37,537 bases of DNA, taken from contig CAZOAJ010000017.1 in the NCBI GenBank assembly GCA_964577935.1, forward strand, positions 1-37,537. Direction: 5' to 3'. The notes below the pieces were generated by a model. The model had not been told where the DNA came from. It did not search any database and was given only the letters and a program-made list of their open reading frames with translations. Below are positions 7,902 through 16,372 of this stretch, piece after piece. Position numbers and translations under genes: made by a program. The stretch's first letter is position 1. Each line of letters starts with the position of its first letter. The DNA is from JABDGV01 sp964577935 (GTDB taxonomy: Bacteria; Chlamydiota; Chlamydiia; Chlamydiales; FEN-1388).

Positions 7902-8846
7902 TTAAGGCTCACTTTTGATGCGAATGGAACCCTGCATATTGCCGCTAAAACTTTTATTTCCTCGGCATCGAAAAATACACGTTTGATTTGTTACCTCGGA
8001 TGGGTGCCAATGCACGTGAAATGGTATTGTCCTGCCATCAACTTTCAGATCGTTCCATCCCTGCTTGCCCACATTTAATCTGAGCTTTCGGGCATAAACA
8101 GTAAAGAGTGTTTGATCATGTCGAGCCTCTCCAAATCCCATCTTGGCAGAGCCATCGTCTGCAAATAATGTGAGATCTTTTGATAATTCATACATAGGGA
8201 GAATATAGGATTCAGACAGTTGCCTTGAGAGTCCTTGGGTCCCCCCGTCGATACTATATGTATCTTGAGCGAGTATGAAGGATTGATCCTCTTTTGAGAA
8301 TTTAGAGATTACCTTTTCAAGAACGGGTTGAGTAACTCTATCAGAGATATTGTGCCCGACATCAATTAAGAAATATCCATTCTGATGAATATGTTTGAAG
8401 AGGTTGTCTGGGCTTGTGAGAATAAGAGAGCCTGAATCAATGTAGAGAATAGATGGGAACATATCGAGCGCTTGCTTTATGATGACGGGTTTCCAAGCGA
8501 ACCAACCTCGAACTTCTCGCCCCCATGGGTTTGTGACAAAATATTTACAAAGATCTGGGTGCGTCATTTCAACTGAATATACTTTTGTCTTCTCAATCGT
8601 TGAAAGCAAGGCAACTTGATTTGTCGTTAAACCAATGTCGAAAACAGCAATTTCATCTAGGTGATCAAAATCTGCCTTATGAATGCTTCCAATAAGATTC
8701 ATTAAGAGCTCAAAATGAGCCTTGTCGGCAACAGTACAATAGTAGTGGTAGTATTTTGTGTCATTTTCCTGCTGGAAGGAATAAAGAGGCATGGCACAAA
8801 AGATAAAACTGAAGATACAGCTTAAATAGAGAGGATACCGAATCAT
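7902..8846 (-). CDS. Exported GT-A/GT8-like putative glycosyltransferase
   Basis: This 314-residue protein has a clear Sec signal peptide (residues 1-23, cleavage near PLYS-F). The body resembles nucleotide-diphospho-sugar transferase folds of the GT8/DUF1647 type: 'YYCTVADKAHFELLMNLIGS' at the start of the domain, 'GWFAWKPVIIKQAL' and 'ILYIDSGSLI' (a degenerate DxD position, about 137-143), then a His-containing C-terminal 'FHVHWH'. A ribosome binding site GGAG lies eight bases upstream of the ATG. It follows a triple-domain glycosyltransferase in the same orientation with a 28-bp gap. An exported location is odd for a nucleotide-sugar-dependent enzyme. The acceptor is unknown, and the replaced DxD leaves catalysis uncertain. 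Confidence 0.6.
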   Translation of the reverse strand: MIRYPLYLSCIFSFIFCAMPLYSFQQENDTKYYHYYCTVADKAHFELLMNLIGSIHKADFDHLDEIAVFDIGLTTNQVALLSTIEKTKVYSVEMTHPDLCKYFVTNPWGREVRGWFAWKPVIIKQALDMFPSILYIDSGSLILTSPDNLFKHIHQNGYFLIDVGHNISDRVTQPVLEKVISKFSKEDQSFILAQDTYSIDGGTQGLSRQLSESYILPMYELSKDLTLFADDGSAKMGFGEARHDQTLFTVYARKLRLNVGKQGWNDLKVDGRTIPFHVHWHPSEVTNQTCIFRCRGNKSFSGNMQGSIRIKSEP

Positions 8847-8874
8847 CTTTTATGCTCCTAAAACTAATTTCGGC

Positions 8875-11007
8875 TTATTTTTCATATTTTCCATCATATC
8901 GATAAAAGTAGTAGGGCTCATCAATATGTTCTTCTGTTTTGAGAAGGCCTGATTCAGCGATCGCAAGCGCCCATGCCCGATCTTCGCCTAAATTCGTTTC
9001 CGGGAAAGTAAACTGTATCGCAATAGATCTTCGAAGAGGGTTTAAGTGATTTGGCGGCCTGTAATAGACATTATCTTTTTGACAATACTGATTGTTGTAC
9101 TGAATTGAATGGATAAACTTGCATGGATTCTGCCCCTGTGTTGTCATAATTCCTGCAAGACTTACACAGTCTGGATTCAAACAGAGTTTATCGAAGATCA
9201 TCTTGATATAATTATCGTGTATATCATCATCATCATCAATAAATGAGACATATTTCCCGGAACTTGTTGTCAAAAGAAAATTACGCTTCTGCCCAACTTT
9301 AAGTTCGCGGTTATCCCTGTAAAAGAGAATTTCGATTTGATCCGATAGACCTGCTTCTTTGATTTGCCTGCAGAGCTTTTGATAAAGAGGCTTGAACTGC
9401 TTTTCTCTTTCATCAAGAGTACATATTAAAATACTCCACATGTGAGGAGTTGCTTTTTCAATCAGCTCGCTCTTGAGTTGAAATCCCTGCCCTCTTCGCG
9501 ACTGAAATATTTGTAAGTCTTTGGCTTTGAGGTTTTCATTGCGGGTATAGAGGGTGTCCATCTTTCCTCTGCCCCAACATGGATGGTTGTGAACCAGCAG
9601 ATCAAGGTCAACGACAGCCTCTTTCCGAAGGATTTTGGAGACTAGTGTCAACTCTACATTGCAGTAAAGAGATTGATATTCAGGATTATATACATACCCG
9701 AACATCTCGTAGAATTTTTTCCCGAGTACTGGATAAGTGTTGCATTCACCTCTTGCAAACCCATCACTGAAATTCAACACCCCATCTTTATTTGGAAAAT
9801 AGCATTTCATGAACTCTGCAATTGTCTTGTCATAGCCCCAGCGAACGGGTTCCATATCATCACTTGCGATAAGCAAGTAATCGAAATCCAAGTGCTTTTC
9901 AATATCTCGATTGACAGCTTCGACTTTTGAGGAGCTCTTTCCAAAATAATAGGATAGATTTGGATATGCTTGTAGTGTCTCAATAATGGACGGGTTATTC
10001 ATGGAAGCGTCGTCTTCATCAAGAGAAATAAGAAAGTGATAGGCGACATCTCCGGATAAATAGCGGTAATATATATCTAAAAGATCGAAAAACTGTTTTG
10101 GCCTAGACCTAGTTGGTATTTTAATGAGGAGTTTAGGCTCTTTCGTTTGCTTCCATAGGTATGAATAGGCTCCGTATATAAAACGGTCCTCTAAATTCTT
10201 TTTGCTATCAGGTTTTGTTGAAAGCCCATTCGGGTTTTCATAATAAAGACCGCTGATTCCAGGAGTTTTTTTTAAGACGCACCCTTTGCTTACGGCTCTA
10301 TTCCACATTTCCAAATCACCGGAAGAGTATAACCTGCTTGAAAAGAGGCCGCATCTATCATGGATCGATTTACGCCAAACGGGTTGTGGTCCACATACAC
10401 AACTATTCATTTCCTTGATATTGAATTCACTCGCAGTCACGTAAAGACGAAAATTGTTCTGTTCCGGTGAGTCATTTATTGTTCTAGTGAGGAGGTAGTC
10501 TGAATAGACGAGGTCTATAGAAGGATTGGATTCTAGCTCCTCAACTTGCTGAAGCAATAAGTCGGGGCATCGTCTATCATCAAGATTGGCATTGGTGATC
10601 AAATCTGATTTTGCCATTTTGATGCCAATATTCCAAACCCCATATACTCCAGGATCGTGATCAAGTTTTACGTATCGGATATTCTGGTGCCTTTCAAGAT
10701 ACTTTCGTATTACAACTTCCTCGTTGCCAGGTGAGTTTGCATTAATCAAGAGCAATTCACACTGATCAAATATTGTCTGTTTGGTGATATTCTCTAAAAA
10801 ACCTTCAATAAATTGATCTCCTTTAAAGACTGAAGTGATGATTGAAACTCGAGGTTTCATTTCATCGCAGAAAGCTATTTCAGGTTGAAGTAGAATGCCG
10901 AGTAGGAACAAAAGCCGAAGAAAGTAGTGTTGAAAGAATGATGTGCTGTTCACAATAGCTCCAAAGTGCTTTAACAGGTAATCATGCTGATCATGTTTAT
11001 TGATCAT
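8875..11007 (-). CDS. Multidomain glycosyltransferase with three GT-A-like units and an export signal
   Basis: This 710-residue protein begins with a hydrophobic segment at 29-47 ending in AFC-DE, which fits a signal peptide or anchor. Three GT-A-like units follow. Unit 1 (about 53-265) is a GT2 domain starting RVSIITSVF with N-L-D-D at 141-144. Unit 2 (about 292-480) starts LLIKIPTRSRP and has the metal-site-like SDDM at 382-385. Unit 3 (about 523-705) starts WSILICTLDER and has a run of five Asp at 591-595 and a late E-D-R motif. GT2 enzymes transfer sugars from nucleotide donors. Its start overlaps the stop of the upstream GT92-like gene by 11 bp, so the two are coupled. It may build a repeated or mixed-linkage glycan. 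Substrates are unknown. Confidence 0.75.
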   Translation of the reverse strand: MINKHDQHDYLLKHFGAIVNSTSFFQHYFLRLLFLLGILLQPEIAFCDEMKPRVSIITSVFKGDQFIEGFLENITKQTIFDQCELLLINANSPGNEEVVIRKYLERHQNIRYVKLDHDPGVYGVWNIGIKMAKSDLITNANLDDRRCPDLLLQQVEELESNPSIDLVYSDYLLTRTINDSPEQNNFRLYVTASEFNIKEMNSCVCGPQPVWRKSIHDRCGLFSSRLYSSGDLEMWNRAVSKGCVLKKTPGISGLYYENPNGLSTKPDSKKNLEDRFIYGAYSYLWKQTKEPKLLIKIPTRSRPKQFFDLLDIYYRYLSGDVAYHFLISLDEDDASMNNPSIIETLQAYPNLSYYFGKSSSKVEAVNRDIEKHLDFDYLLIASDDMEPVRWGYDKTIAEFMKCYFPNKDGVLNFSDGFARGECNTYPVLGKKFYEMFGYVYNPEYQSLYCNVELTLVSKILRKEAVVDLDLLVHNHPCWGRGKMDTLYTRNENLKAKDLQIFQSRRGQGFQLKSELIEKATPHMWSILICTLDEREKQFKPLYQKLCRQIKEAGLSDQIEILFYRDNRELKVGQKRNFLLTTSSGKYVSFIDDDDDIHDNYIKMIFDKLCLNPDCVSLAGIMTTQGQNPCKFIHSIQYNNQYCQKDNVYYRPPNHLNPLRRSIAIQFTFPETNLGEDRAWALAIAESGLLKTEEHIDEPYYFYRYDGKYEK

Positions 11008-11932
11008 AGCCTAGTCTACGACGTAATTCTGGAACAAAACGATCAATAGATGGGTTCTGATTTTCAATGTCATTGCCAATCTCAGCCCAAGAAGAAATCA
11101 GATGCTGGGAAAGTTTAACATTATCCATAGCCTCTTTCTTCTTCACTTTTTGATTGTAGTAGTAGTCCACAGTTCGATTGATGTAGTGGTTAATTTGAAT
11201 TTCATCTTTATAAAGCTGGTAGGCATAAGTATTACCTTTGAAGACACACGCGTGAGGCGGCCATATAAAATGGTCATACAATTCGGGTTTCAAAATTGTT
11301 TTAACAAGCTTATAGCTGAAGTCATGGTCGGGTGCGCATGTTTTATGCATACATTCTATGAGGAGTTTATTTGCTGGGATCGTAACGACTCCTGAAGTTC
11401 CAAATGTATGCCATAGTGCCATAATACCAGGATGCGATTCATATTTTTCCAAGATTGCAACGATGTTTTTTTGTTGGGTTGGAACAATAAATTCATCTAC
11501 ATCTATCAAAGCAAGCCATTTAGTTTTTCCTGCTGTAGAGATCCTGCAAGCATGTTCATATGCAGGTATTTGAGTCGAATGGACCCAGTTGTATTGAGAA
11601 GTTTCAGTCTCTTTTTGCTGAAGATTTGGCCATTCAATAATCGTTACGATTCCATTTTGAACGTATGGATCCAAGACTTCGTGGAAATTATCGGTACTTC
11701 CATTGTTATATAAATAGAAATGCTCAGCCCCGACGAGCCTATGGAACTCTATCCACTCTTTGAAGTAGGGGGCTTCATCTTTGAATATTGCACAGATAGA
11801 AAGGGTATATTGAGGTTTCTGAAGCTCTGATTTGGAGATTGGTAATTGATTTTCTTCACTTTGGAGTGGGCATAAGATAATCAGACCAATAAGTAGGCCA
11901 AAGAAAGAGAAGAGGATTTTTTTAATATTCAT
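10997..11932 (-). CDS. Exported GT92/GT2-like glycosyltransferase
   Basis: This 311-residue protein has an N-terminal hydrophobic segment (residues 5-22, signal peptide or anchor) followed by a glycosyltransferase domain of the GT92-like type. Diagnostic stretches are SICAIFKDEAPYFKEWIEFH (45-64), a family signature, then HFYLYNNGSTDN (71-82) and the metal-binding DVDEF (144-148). A conserved Cys and His region follows. GT92 includes the eukaryotic GALT-1-type galactosyltransferases, and bacterial members exist. It heads the minus-strand glycan transcription unit and overlaps the next gene. Upstream lies a 249-bp gap shared with the divergent fucosyltransferase gene. No strong ribosome binding site was seen. 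Acceptor and donor are unknown. Confidence 0.8.
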   Translation of the reverse strand: MNIKKILFSFFGLLIGLIILCPLQSEENQLPISKSELQKPQYTLSICAIFKDEAPYFKEWIEFHRLVGAEHFYLYNNGSTDNFHEVLDPYVQNGIVTIIEWPNLQQKETETSQYNWVHSTQIPAYEHACRISTAGKTKWLALIDVDEFIVPTQQKNIVAILEKYESHPGIMALWHTFGTSGVVTIPANKLLIECMHKTCAPDHDFSYKLVKTILKPELYDHFIWPPHACVFKGNTYAYQLYKDEIQINHYINRTVDYYYNQKVKKKEAMDNVKLSQHLISSWAEIGNDIENQNPSIDRFVPELRRRLGYDQ

Positions 11933-12181
11933 GAGGTGTGTGAGATTATCGTTTTTTTATACACAATTTTCATGCTCGTCTGGGGACAATACGAAATCAG
12001 GGGCTTGCAAGCAACCTTTTTTCAAAAACATATGAGTACGATTAAGTTTTTTAACTTTGTCAAGAGCTCTGAAACTTCTCGATAGATCTATTCTATTTAA
12101 GCCGCACTAACCGCTCAGCTGATATGGGTATTGCATTCAACTGTGTCTGTTAAGTATCTAGGTAGACAAAAAATTAAGAGA

Positions 12182-13351
12182 ATGATGGATAACTCCTGTA
12201 AGCGATCTGTACGACGGATTCCGTTTATTAGCTCTGTAAGTTTTAATCCTGCAAAGTACAGAATCTTTGCTTCTATCCTGTTATTTGCTATCCAATTATT
12301 TGCCATCCACGTCTTTTGTCTTTGGAGTATCACGCTTTATTCGGTAGATAGCCAAGAGCTGCACGATACGAAAACGAAGATTGTGTACATATATGCTCCA
12401 TTCTGGGGGGATTTATTTGATATCTCGAATCCAAACGTGAATAGAGATAATTGCCTTGAGCCTATGTATAGGTTTAAAAACCAAGCTTTAAAAAATGGGT
12501 ATGAGCTACGTCATATCAGGTCTTTGGATACATTAGGTGATTTTGAGTATCTCCTTGTCTTTGAGGTGCCATTCAACCAGTTTCACAAGATTCATAAATA
12601 CCCTAAAGAAAAGTTGATATTGTTTTTATGGGAGCCTCCATCGGTAATTGCTGAGAATTACCTTCCGCAGCATCATGAAATCTTTTCAAAAGTGTATACG
12701 TGGCATGATGGGTTAGTGGATGGAAATAAATATATTAAATTTCATTACCCTGTGTTGGTTCCAATGATTAACTCCATGCCTAAATTTCATGAGAAGAAAT
12801 TGGCGGCACTTATCGGATGTAATAAAAATTCTACACATCCTAATGAGCTTTATTCTCAACGTTTGAGGGTCATTCGTTTATACGAGGAAATTGGCGGAAA
12901 TCAATTTGATTTATACGGGCCTGGTTGGCCATCAGACTTCAAGAACTATAGAGGAACTATTCCTAGGAAAGTAGATGTCCTCAAAGGATATAAGTTTTGC
13001 TATGCCTATGAAAATATCAAAGGCATTCCTGGATATGTTACAGAAAAAATTTTTGATTGTTTTCATGCAGGTTGCGTACCAATTTATTGGGGAGCTCCGA
13101 ATGTGAACGAATTTATTCCAAAAAATTGTTATATCGATCGATCCGATTTTAAGGATGAAATGGAGCTTTTCGAGTATTTACGGGGGATGAATGAAACTGA
13201 ATACAATCAATATATATCGAATATACAAAGATATCTAGATTCGCCCGAAGCTCAAGTATTCGCTATCGATACTTTTGTAGATACATGTATCAAGGCGATA
13301 AGTGCCCCTATTGGTCATCAGAATAGGGAACGTCTAAGCGCTTCTGAGTAA
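12182..13351 (+). CDS. GT10 alpha-1,3-fucosyltransferase with N-terminal membrane anchor
   Basis: This 389-residue protein has a hydrophobic segment at about 28-53 after a basic N-terminus, a type II anchor like that of eukaryotic Golgi fucosyltransferases. The catalytic domain carries the GT10 signature: FCYAYENIKGIPGYVTEK, then IFDCFHAGCVPIYWGAP (about 290-306), then FIPKNCYID. GT10 enzymes transfer fucose from GDP-fucose to GlcNAc or Glc to make Lewis-type structures. The double ATG at 12182/12185 is favoured over an upstream TTG at 12131. It is divergent from the GT92-like gene and 70 bp upstream of an exported methyltransferase-like gene. No GDP-fucose synthesis gene is in the window. 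The gene is AT-rich and may have been acquired from another bacterium or host. Confidence 0.85.
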   Translation: MMDNSCKRSVRRIPFISSVSFNPAKYRIFASILLFAIQLFAIHVFCLWSITLYSVDSQELHDTKTKIVYIYAPFWGDLFDISNPNVNRDNCLEPMYRFKNQALKNGYELRHIRSLDTLGDFEYLLVFEVPFNQFHKIHKYPKEKLILFLWEPPSVIAENYLPQHHEIFSKVYTWHDGLVDGNKYIKFHYPVLVPMINSMPKFHEKKLAALIGCNKNSTHPNELYSQRLRVIRLYEEIGGNQFDLYGPGWPSDFKNYRGTIPRKVDVLKGYKFCYAYENIKGIPGYVTEKIFDCFHAGCVPIYWGAPNVNEFIPKNCYIDRSDFKDEMELFEYLRGMNETEYNQYISNIQRYLDSPEAQVFAIDTFVDTCIKAISAPIGHQNRERLSASE

Positions 13352-13421
13352 TGTGAAGTGATGAGAACTATGCAATAACAAGTTGTGCAGTCTCTGATGA
13401 ATTTCAATTTAAGGTATGAGC

Positions 13422-14042
13422 ATGTCGATTCTCGATAATGTAAAAAGAAGATGGTCAGTCTGTCAAGCGAGTATATCTTTTTTTGTGGCAACGTCCGTAT
13501 GGTGTGGTTCAATTTCAGCGGCTCCCAGCGAGGTGGTATTCGCTAAGTTTCCAAATAAATATCTGGTTGAAACGGGGACTTTTTGGGGAACTGGTATCGA
13601 AACGGCATTAAAAGCTGGATTCCAAGAGGTGTATTCTATTGAGATAGCACCTAACTATTATGGGAGAGCAGTAGAGAAATTCAAAGATCAACCTAATGTT
13701 CATCTTGTTCTTGGTGATTCCGCGTTAGTTTTAGGCGATGTTATTCAAAATATAAATAGTCCAATTACCTTCTGGCTTGATGGCCATTACAGCATGGAGG
13801 ACACAGGACGAGGAAGCTCGAATTCTCCAATACTTCAAGAGTTAGATATAATTAAGCGTCATCCGATTAAAACGCACACGATTATGATAGACGATGCTCG
13901 CCTTTTCGGAACGGAAGCTTTTGATCATGTAACCACGTTTCAAATTATTTCAAAGTTGCATGAGATCAATCCTGATTACGAAATTAAGTATGAACATGGT
14001 CATATACATCATGACATACTTGTAGCGTATCTTCCCAAGTGA
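13422..14042 (+). CDS. Exported class I SAM-methyltransferase-like protein
   Basis: This protein of 206 residues has a signal peptide of about 33 residues (cleavage near ISAA-PSE). It is followed by a Rossmann-type methyltransferase fold: motif I at YLVETGTFWGTGIETAL, the acidic end of strand 2 in YSIEIAPN, FWLDGHYS and HTIMIDDARLF. This pattern is common in small methyltransferases of polysaccharide or natural-product clusters. Start choice: AAGG at 13411-13414 is seven bases from ATG 13422 but only one base from ATG 13416. It ends before a strong terminator at 14046-14093. A signal peptide on a SAM-dependent enzyme is odd, since SAM is cytosolic. It may act on a glycan, or have lost catalysis. 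Confidence 0.7.
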   Translation: MSILDNVKRRWSVCQASISFFVATSVWCGSISAAPSEVVFAKFPNKYLVETGTFWGTGIETALKAGFQEVYSIEIAPNYYGRAVEKFKDQPNVHLVLGDSALVLGDVIQNINSPITFWLDGHYSMEDTGRGSSNSPILQELDIIKRHPIKTHTIMIDDARLFGTEAFDHVTTFQIISKLHEINPDYEIKYEHGHIHHDILVAYLPK

Positions 14043-14045
14043 CTT

Positions 14046-14093
14046 AAGGACTGTTCAAGTGATTCATAGTATTTTTCTTGAACAGTCCTTTTT
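14046..14093 (+). terminator. Rho-independent terminator
   Basis: AAGGACTGTTCAAG (14046-14059) pairs perfectly over 14 bp with CTTGAACAGTCCTT (14077-14090) and is followed by more T residues, giving CCTTTTTG. It lies just after the stop of the methyltransferase-like gene. A related hairpin sits at 25835-25868. Confidence 0.9.
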
Positions 14094-14121
14094 GCCTACT
14101 TCAAGTTCTGAATGATTTCAG

Positions 14122-15687
14122 CTATTGCTGCATAGTTAATTTCTTGAGAGTACTTGCGAGCGCATGATGTTGAGTCAGTTCTTCCAGAGTCGGCTTTATT
14201 CGGAAAGTCCAATTTGAGGGAAGTACTGTTCCTGGAATGTTGATTCTATCCATGGAGCCATCTCTCCAAGAAAGCTCTGGAAACAACGCAAGATATTCCT
14301 GGAGTAAATTAATATGGAAAAGTGAACCTGCATGGTGGGCCCAAAAGAGGATCGATTTTCTCGTTTCATCATCCATTTTTGCTTGGTATGGGATATTGAG
14401 GAGATTTGCATAGGCTTGTGCCTCATCAGGAAATGCCTCCCACCATTGACCAAGAGTTTCTGAATCATGAGTTGAGACTGTGGCACAGCTTTCAGGTGAA
14501 AATATTTTAGGGTGTATAAAGTGCTTGTCACCTTCCCAGTCTCTTTCCCAGCGGAGGACTTTGAGTCCTGGAATCCCTAAATCAAAAAGACATTCACGGG
14601 TGCTGCGTGGAACTACTCCTAAATCTTCGGCAATAGGAAGCATGGTGGTTGTGTCAAGCATCATTGATAAAATTTTATGGCCTTGATCGTACCAAAGGCG
14701 TTCATCTACTGGCATAAACCCGCCTTCGATTGCCTTTTTCCCAACAGGTATAGTCCAGATCCGAAAAAATCCAACGACGTGGTCAATGCGGTAAAGGTGA
14801 AAAAAACGTTCGGCAATGCTGAGTCTTTCTCGCCACCACTTGAAATTCGTTTTAATATGTTGGTCCCAATTGAATGTGGGAAATCCCCAATACTGACCCT
14901 CTTTACTGTACATGTCAGGAGGAGCTCCGGCTGCTACATCTAAGTTAAAGAGCTCGGGATTTGACCAGAGGTCGGCACTATCTTTGTTGATCAGGATTGG
15001 AATATCACCCACAAGCTGGACATCAACCCGGTCGGATTCTTCACGAACCTGTTCCATTTGTGAAAATGCAAGGCATTGAACCCATGCGAAAAAATATTCA
15101 AGTTGTTGTATGCCGGCTTGTAAAACAACATCAAGCTTTGGCGGATAGTTTCTGCATGCTGAAGGCCATTCCCACCAAGGTTTCTCTTCAAAATGATGCT
15201 TAAGGGCACGAAAAAGCGCATAGGGCTTTAACCAACTCTTTTCCTTCTCATAAAAATCGATAAATTTTGGATCTTTTAAACGCTCTGGATGGAGTCGTAG
15301 GTATTTCTTCAGAATTTTGAGCTTTTCTCTTGAAACTTCAAGGTAGGAGACCTTTGGTAGATCATTAAGGGCCTTAAGATTTGATAGATCTTCGTGGGGA
15401 ATGAAATCTAATGAGATAAGTGCCGGATTAAGCGCTCGTGAGGATAAGGCGCTGTAGGGGCTTGACTCTTCACCCGTATCATTTATGGGGAGAAGTTGGA
15501 CCATGTCAAATCCAGTTGTTGATAGCCACCTGATAATAGATATAAGATCCTGAAAATCGCCGATGCCACAGCTTCTTCTGCTTCTTAATGAAGAGACTGC
15601 AAGCGCTATACCATGATGATGCTTAATACCGACTCGAAGCCAGTGAGGAAGAGCTATGAGAGATGTCAGACTCATTATGGTGTCCAT
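14122..15687 (-). CDS. malQ: 4-alpha-glucanotransferase (amylomaltase)
   Basis: This 521-residue protein belongs to glycoside hydrolase family 77. It transfers alpha-1,4-glucan segments between maltooligosaccharides in glycogen metabolism in the cytosol. Family blocks seen are GIGDFQDL and LPINDTGEESSPYSALSSRALNP near the N-terminus, then RIDHVVGFFRIWTIP (about 295-309), PIAEDLGVVP (catalytic acid region) and STHDSETLGQWW. The length fits bacterial-type MalQ. In Chlamydia the gene also follows the copN chaperone, so it is a synteny marker. A 143-bp gap separates it from the chaperone gene, so it may have its own promoter, but none was clear. Start at 15687 (or the in-frame ATG at 15675); neither has a good ribosome binding site. 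Confidence 0.95.
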   Translation of the reverse strand: MDTIMSLTSLIALPHWLRVGIKHHHGIALAVSSLRSRRSCGIGDFQDLISIIRWLSTTGFDMVQLLPINDTGEESSPYSALSSRALNPALISLDFIPHEDLSNLKALNDLPKVSYLEVSREKLKILKKYLRLHPERLKDPKFIDFYEKEKSWLKPYALFRALKHHFEEKPWWEWPSACRNYPPKLDVVLQAGIQQLEYFFAWVQCLAFSQMEQVREESDRVDVQLVGDIPILINKDSADLWSNPELFNLDVAAGAPPDMYSKEGQYWGFPTFNWDQHIKTNFKWWRERLSIAERFFHLYRIDHVVGFFRIWTIPVGKKAIEGGFMPVDERLWYDQGHKILSMMLDTTTMLPIAEDLGVVPRSTRECLFDLGIPGLKVLRWERDWEGDKHFIHPKIFSPESCATVSTHDSETLGQWWEAFPDEAQAYANLLNIPYQAKMDDETRKSILFWAHHAGSLFHINLLQEYLALFPELSWRDGSMDRINIPGTVLPSNWTFRIKPTLEELTQHHALASTLKKLTMQQ

Positions 15688-15830
15688 TCGTTTGAGCTGT
15701 TGCTTATTTACTCACTCACGTTATGCAGAATCTGACCAATTCCTTTTATCTGGTCTAACGAACTTGAGATCATCGTTTACGTTACCCAGAGTCAAAATAA
15801 GCTCGCGATCTTTTGCATAAGATGAGGTAT

Positions 15831-16301
15831 TTACCGTAATCCAAATAGGCCGGAACCGCCTGTTCGCCCAAATGTCATCTCAGTTGAGCGATAAGAGGGT
15901 ATTTCACCTCTTGTTATACCTTCTTTCCATATCCGGGCCTTTTGTGTAAAGGATTGGGTGATTTCAGCAAGTCTTATCCCATTAAGATCTATGATAGGAA
16001 TCTGTTCGAAGAGGAGGAGAGATTCTTTTTTGGGGTTATAACAAAAAATGCCCACACGAGCTATTGAAAGTCCATTAGCTTTAAGAGCTTCACGAAAAAC
16101 GTTTTCTCGATATCTTCCTTGAGGGATAGCTCCAAGATCGGATGTTATATATATGATTTCTCCAAGCCTGTCAGGGTCGATTCTTATTTCTAATCCATCC
16201 GGATATTTAATCATGCATGCGTCATTTGCATCGGGCTTTAGCTTTATCTGAAGTGCTTGACCTAGCTCTTCGATCAAAATAGTAAATCTATCTGATACCA
16301 T
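15831..16301 (-). CDS. scc1: Type III secretion chaperone, Scc1/SycE (CesT family)
   Basis: This 156-residue acidic protein has the size and alternating strand/helix pattern of class I T3SS chaperones: an N-terminal helix RFTILIEELGQALQ and a strand with GLEIRIDP. It sits directly after copN as scc1 does in Chlamydia, where Scc1 together with Scc4 binds CopN. The ATG at 16301 is chosen over an upstream GTG at 16319 because GGGAG precedes it at good spacing. The gap to copN is 71 bp, consistent with one transcript. The C-terminal 20 residues are Gly/Arg-rich and less typical. Assignment rests on gene order, size and weak sequence pattern together. Confidence 0.8.
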   Translation of the reverse strand: MVSDRFTILIEELGQALQIKLKPDANDACMIKYPDGLEIRIDPDRLGEIIYITSDLGAIPQGRYRENVFREALKANGLSIARVGIFCYNPKKESLLLFEQIPIIDLNGIRLAEITQSFTQKARIWKEGITRGEIPSYRSTEMTFGRTGGSGLFGLR

Positions 16302-16372
16302 AGATGCTTTCTCCCTCACTTCTTAAAATCAAATAGCTTGAGCTTTGAATACAGCCATCCTTCAAAAAAAAG

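Noticed and set aside
7833..8078. Plus-strand ORF of 81 codons overlapping the GT8-like gene
   Set aside because: Most of it is antisense to the 3' part of a gene with clear family motifs, and no ribosome binding site was seen.
9579..9930. Two plus-strand ORFs of 63 and 85 codons
   Set aside because: They run antisense to the triple-domain glycosyltransferase without start signals.
11864..11880. Lipobox-like Cys after the hydrophobic segment of the GT92-like protein
   Set aside because: The residues before Cys (I-I-L) do not fit the usual Ala/Gly/Ser at -1, so lipoprotein processing is not supported.
12057..12092. Possible promoter TTGTCA before the fucosyltransferase gene
   Set aside because: No acceptable -10 hexamer lies at 16-18 bp; the best candidates match only three of six positions.
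15688..15830. Possible separate promoter for malQ
   Set aside because: TTGACT occurs on the minus strand but no matching -10 element is at the right distance; the weak GACCA/TGGTC inverted repeat is too short to call.
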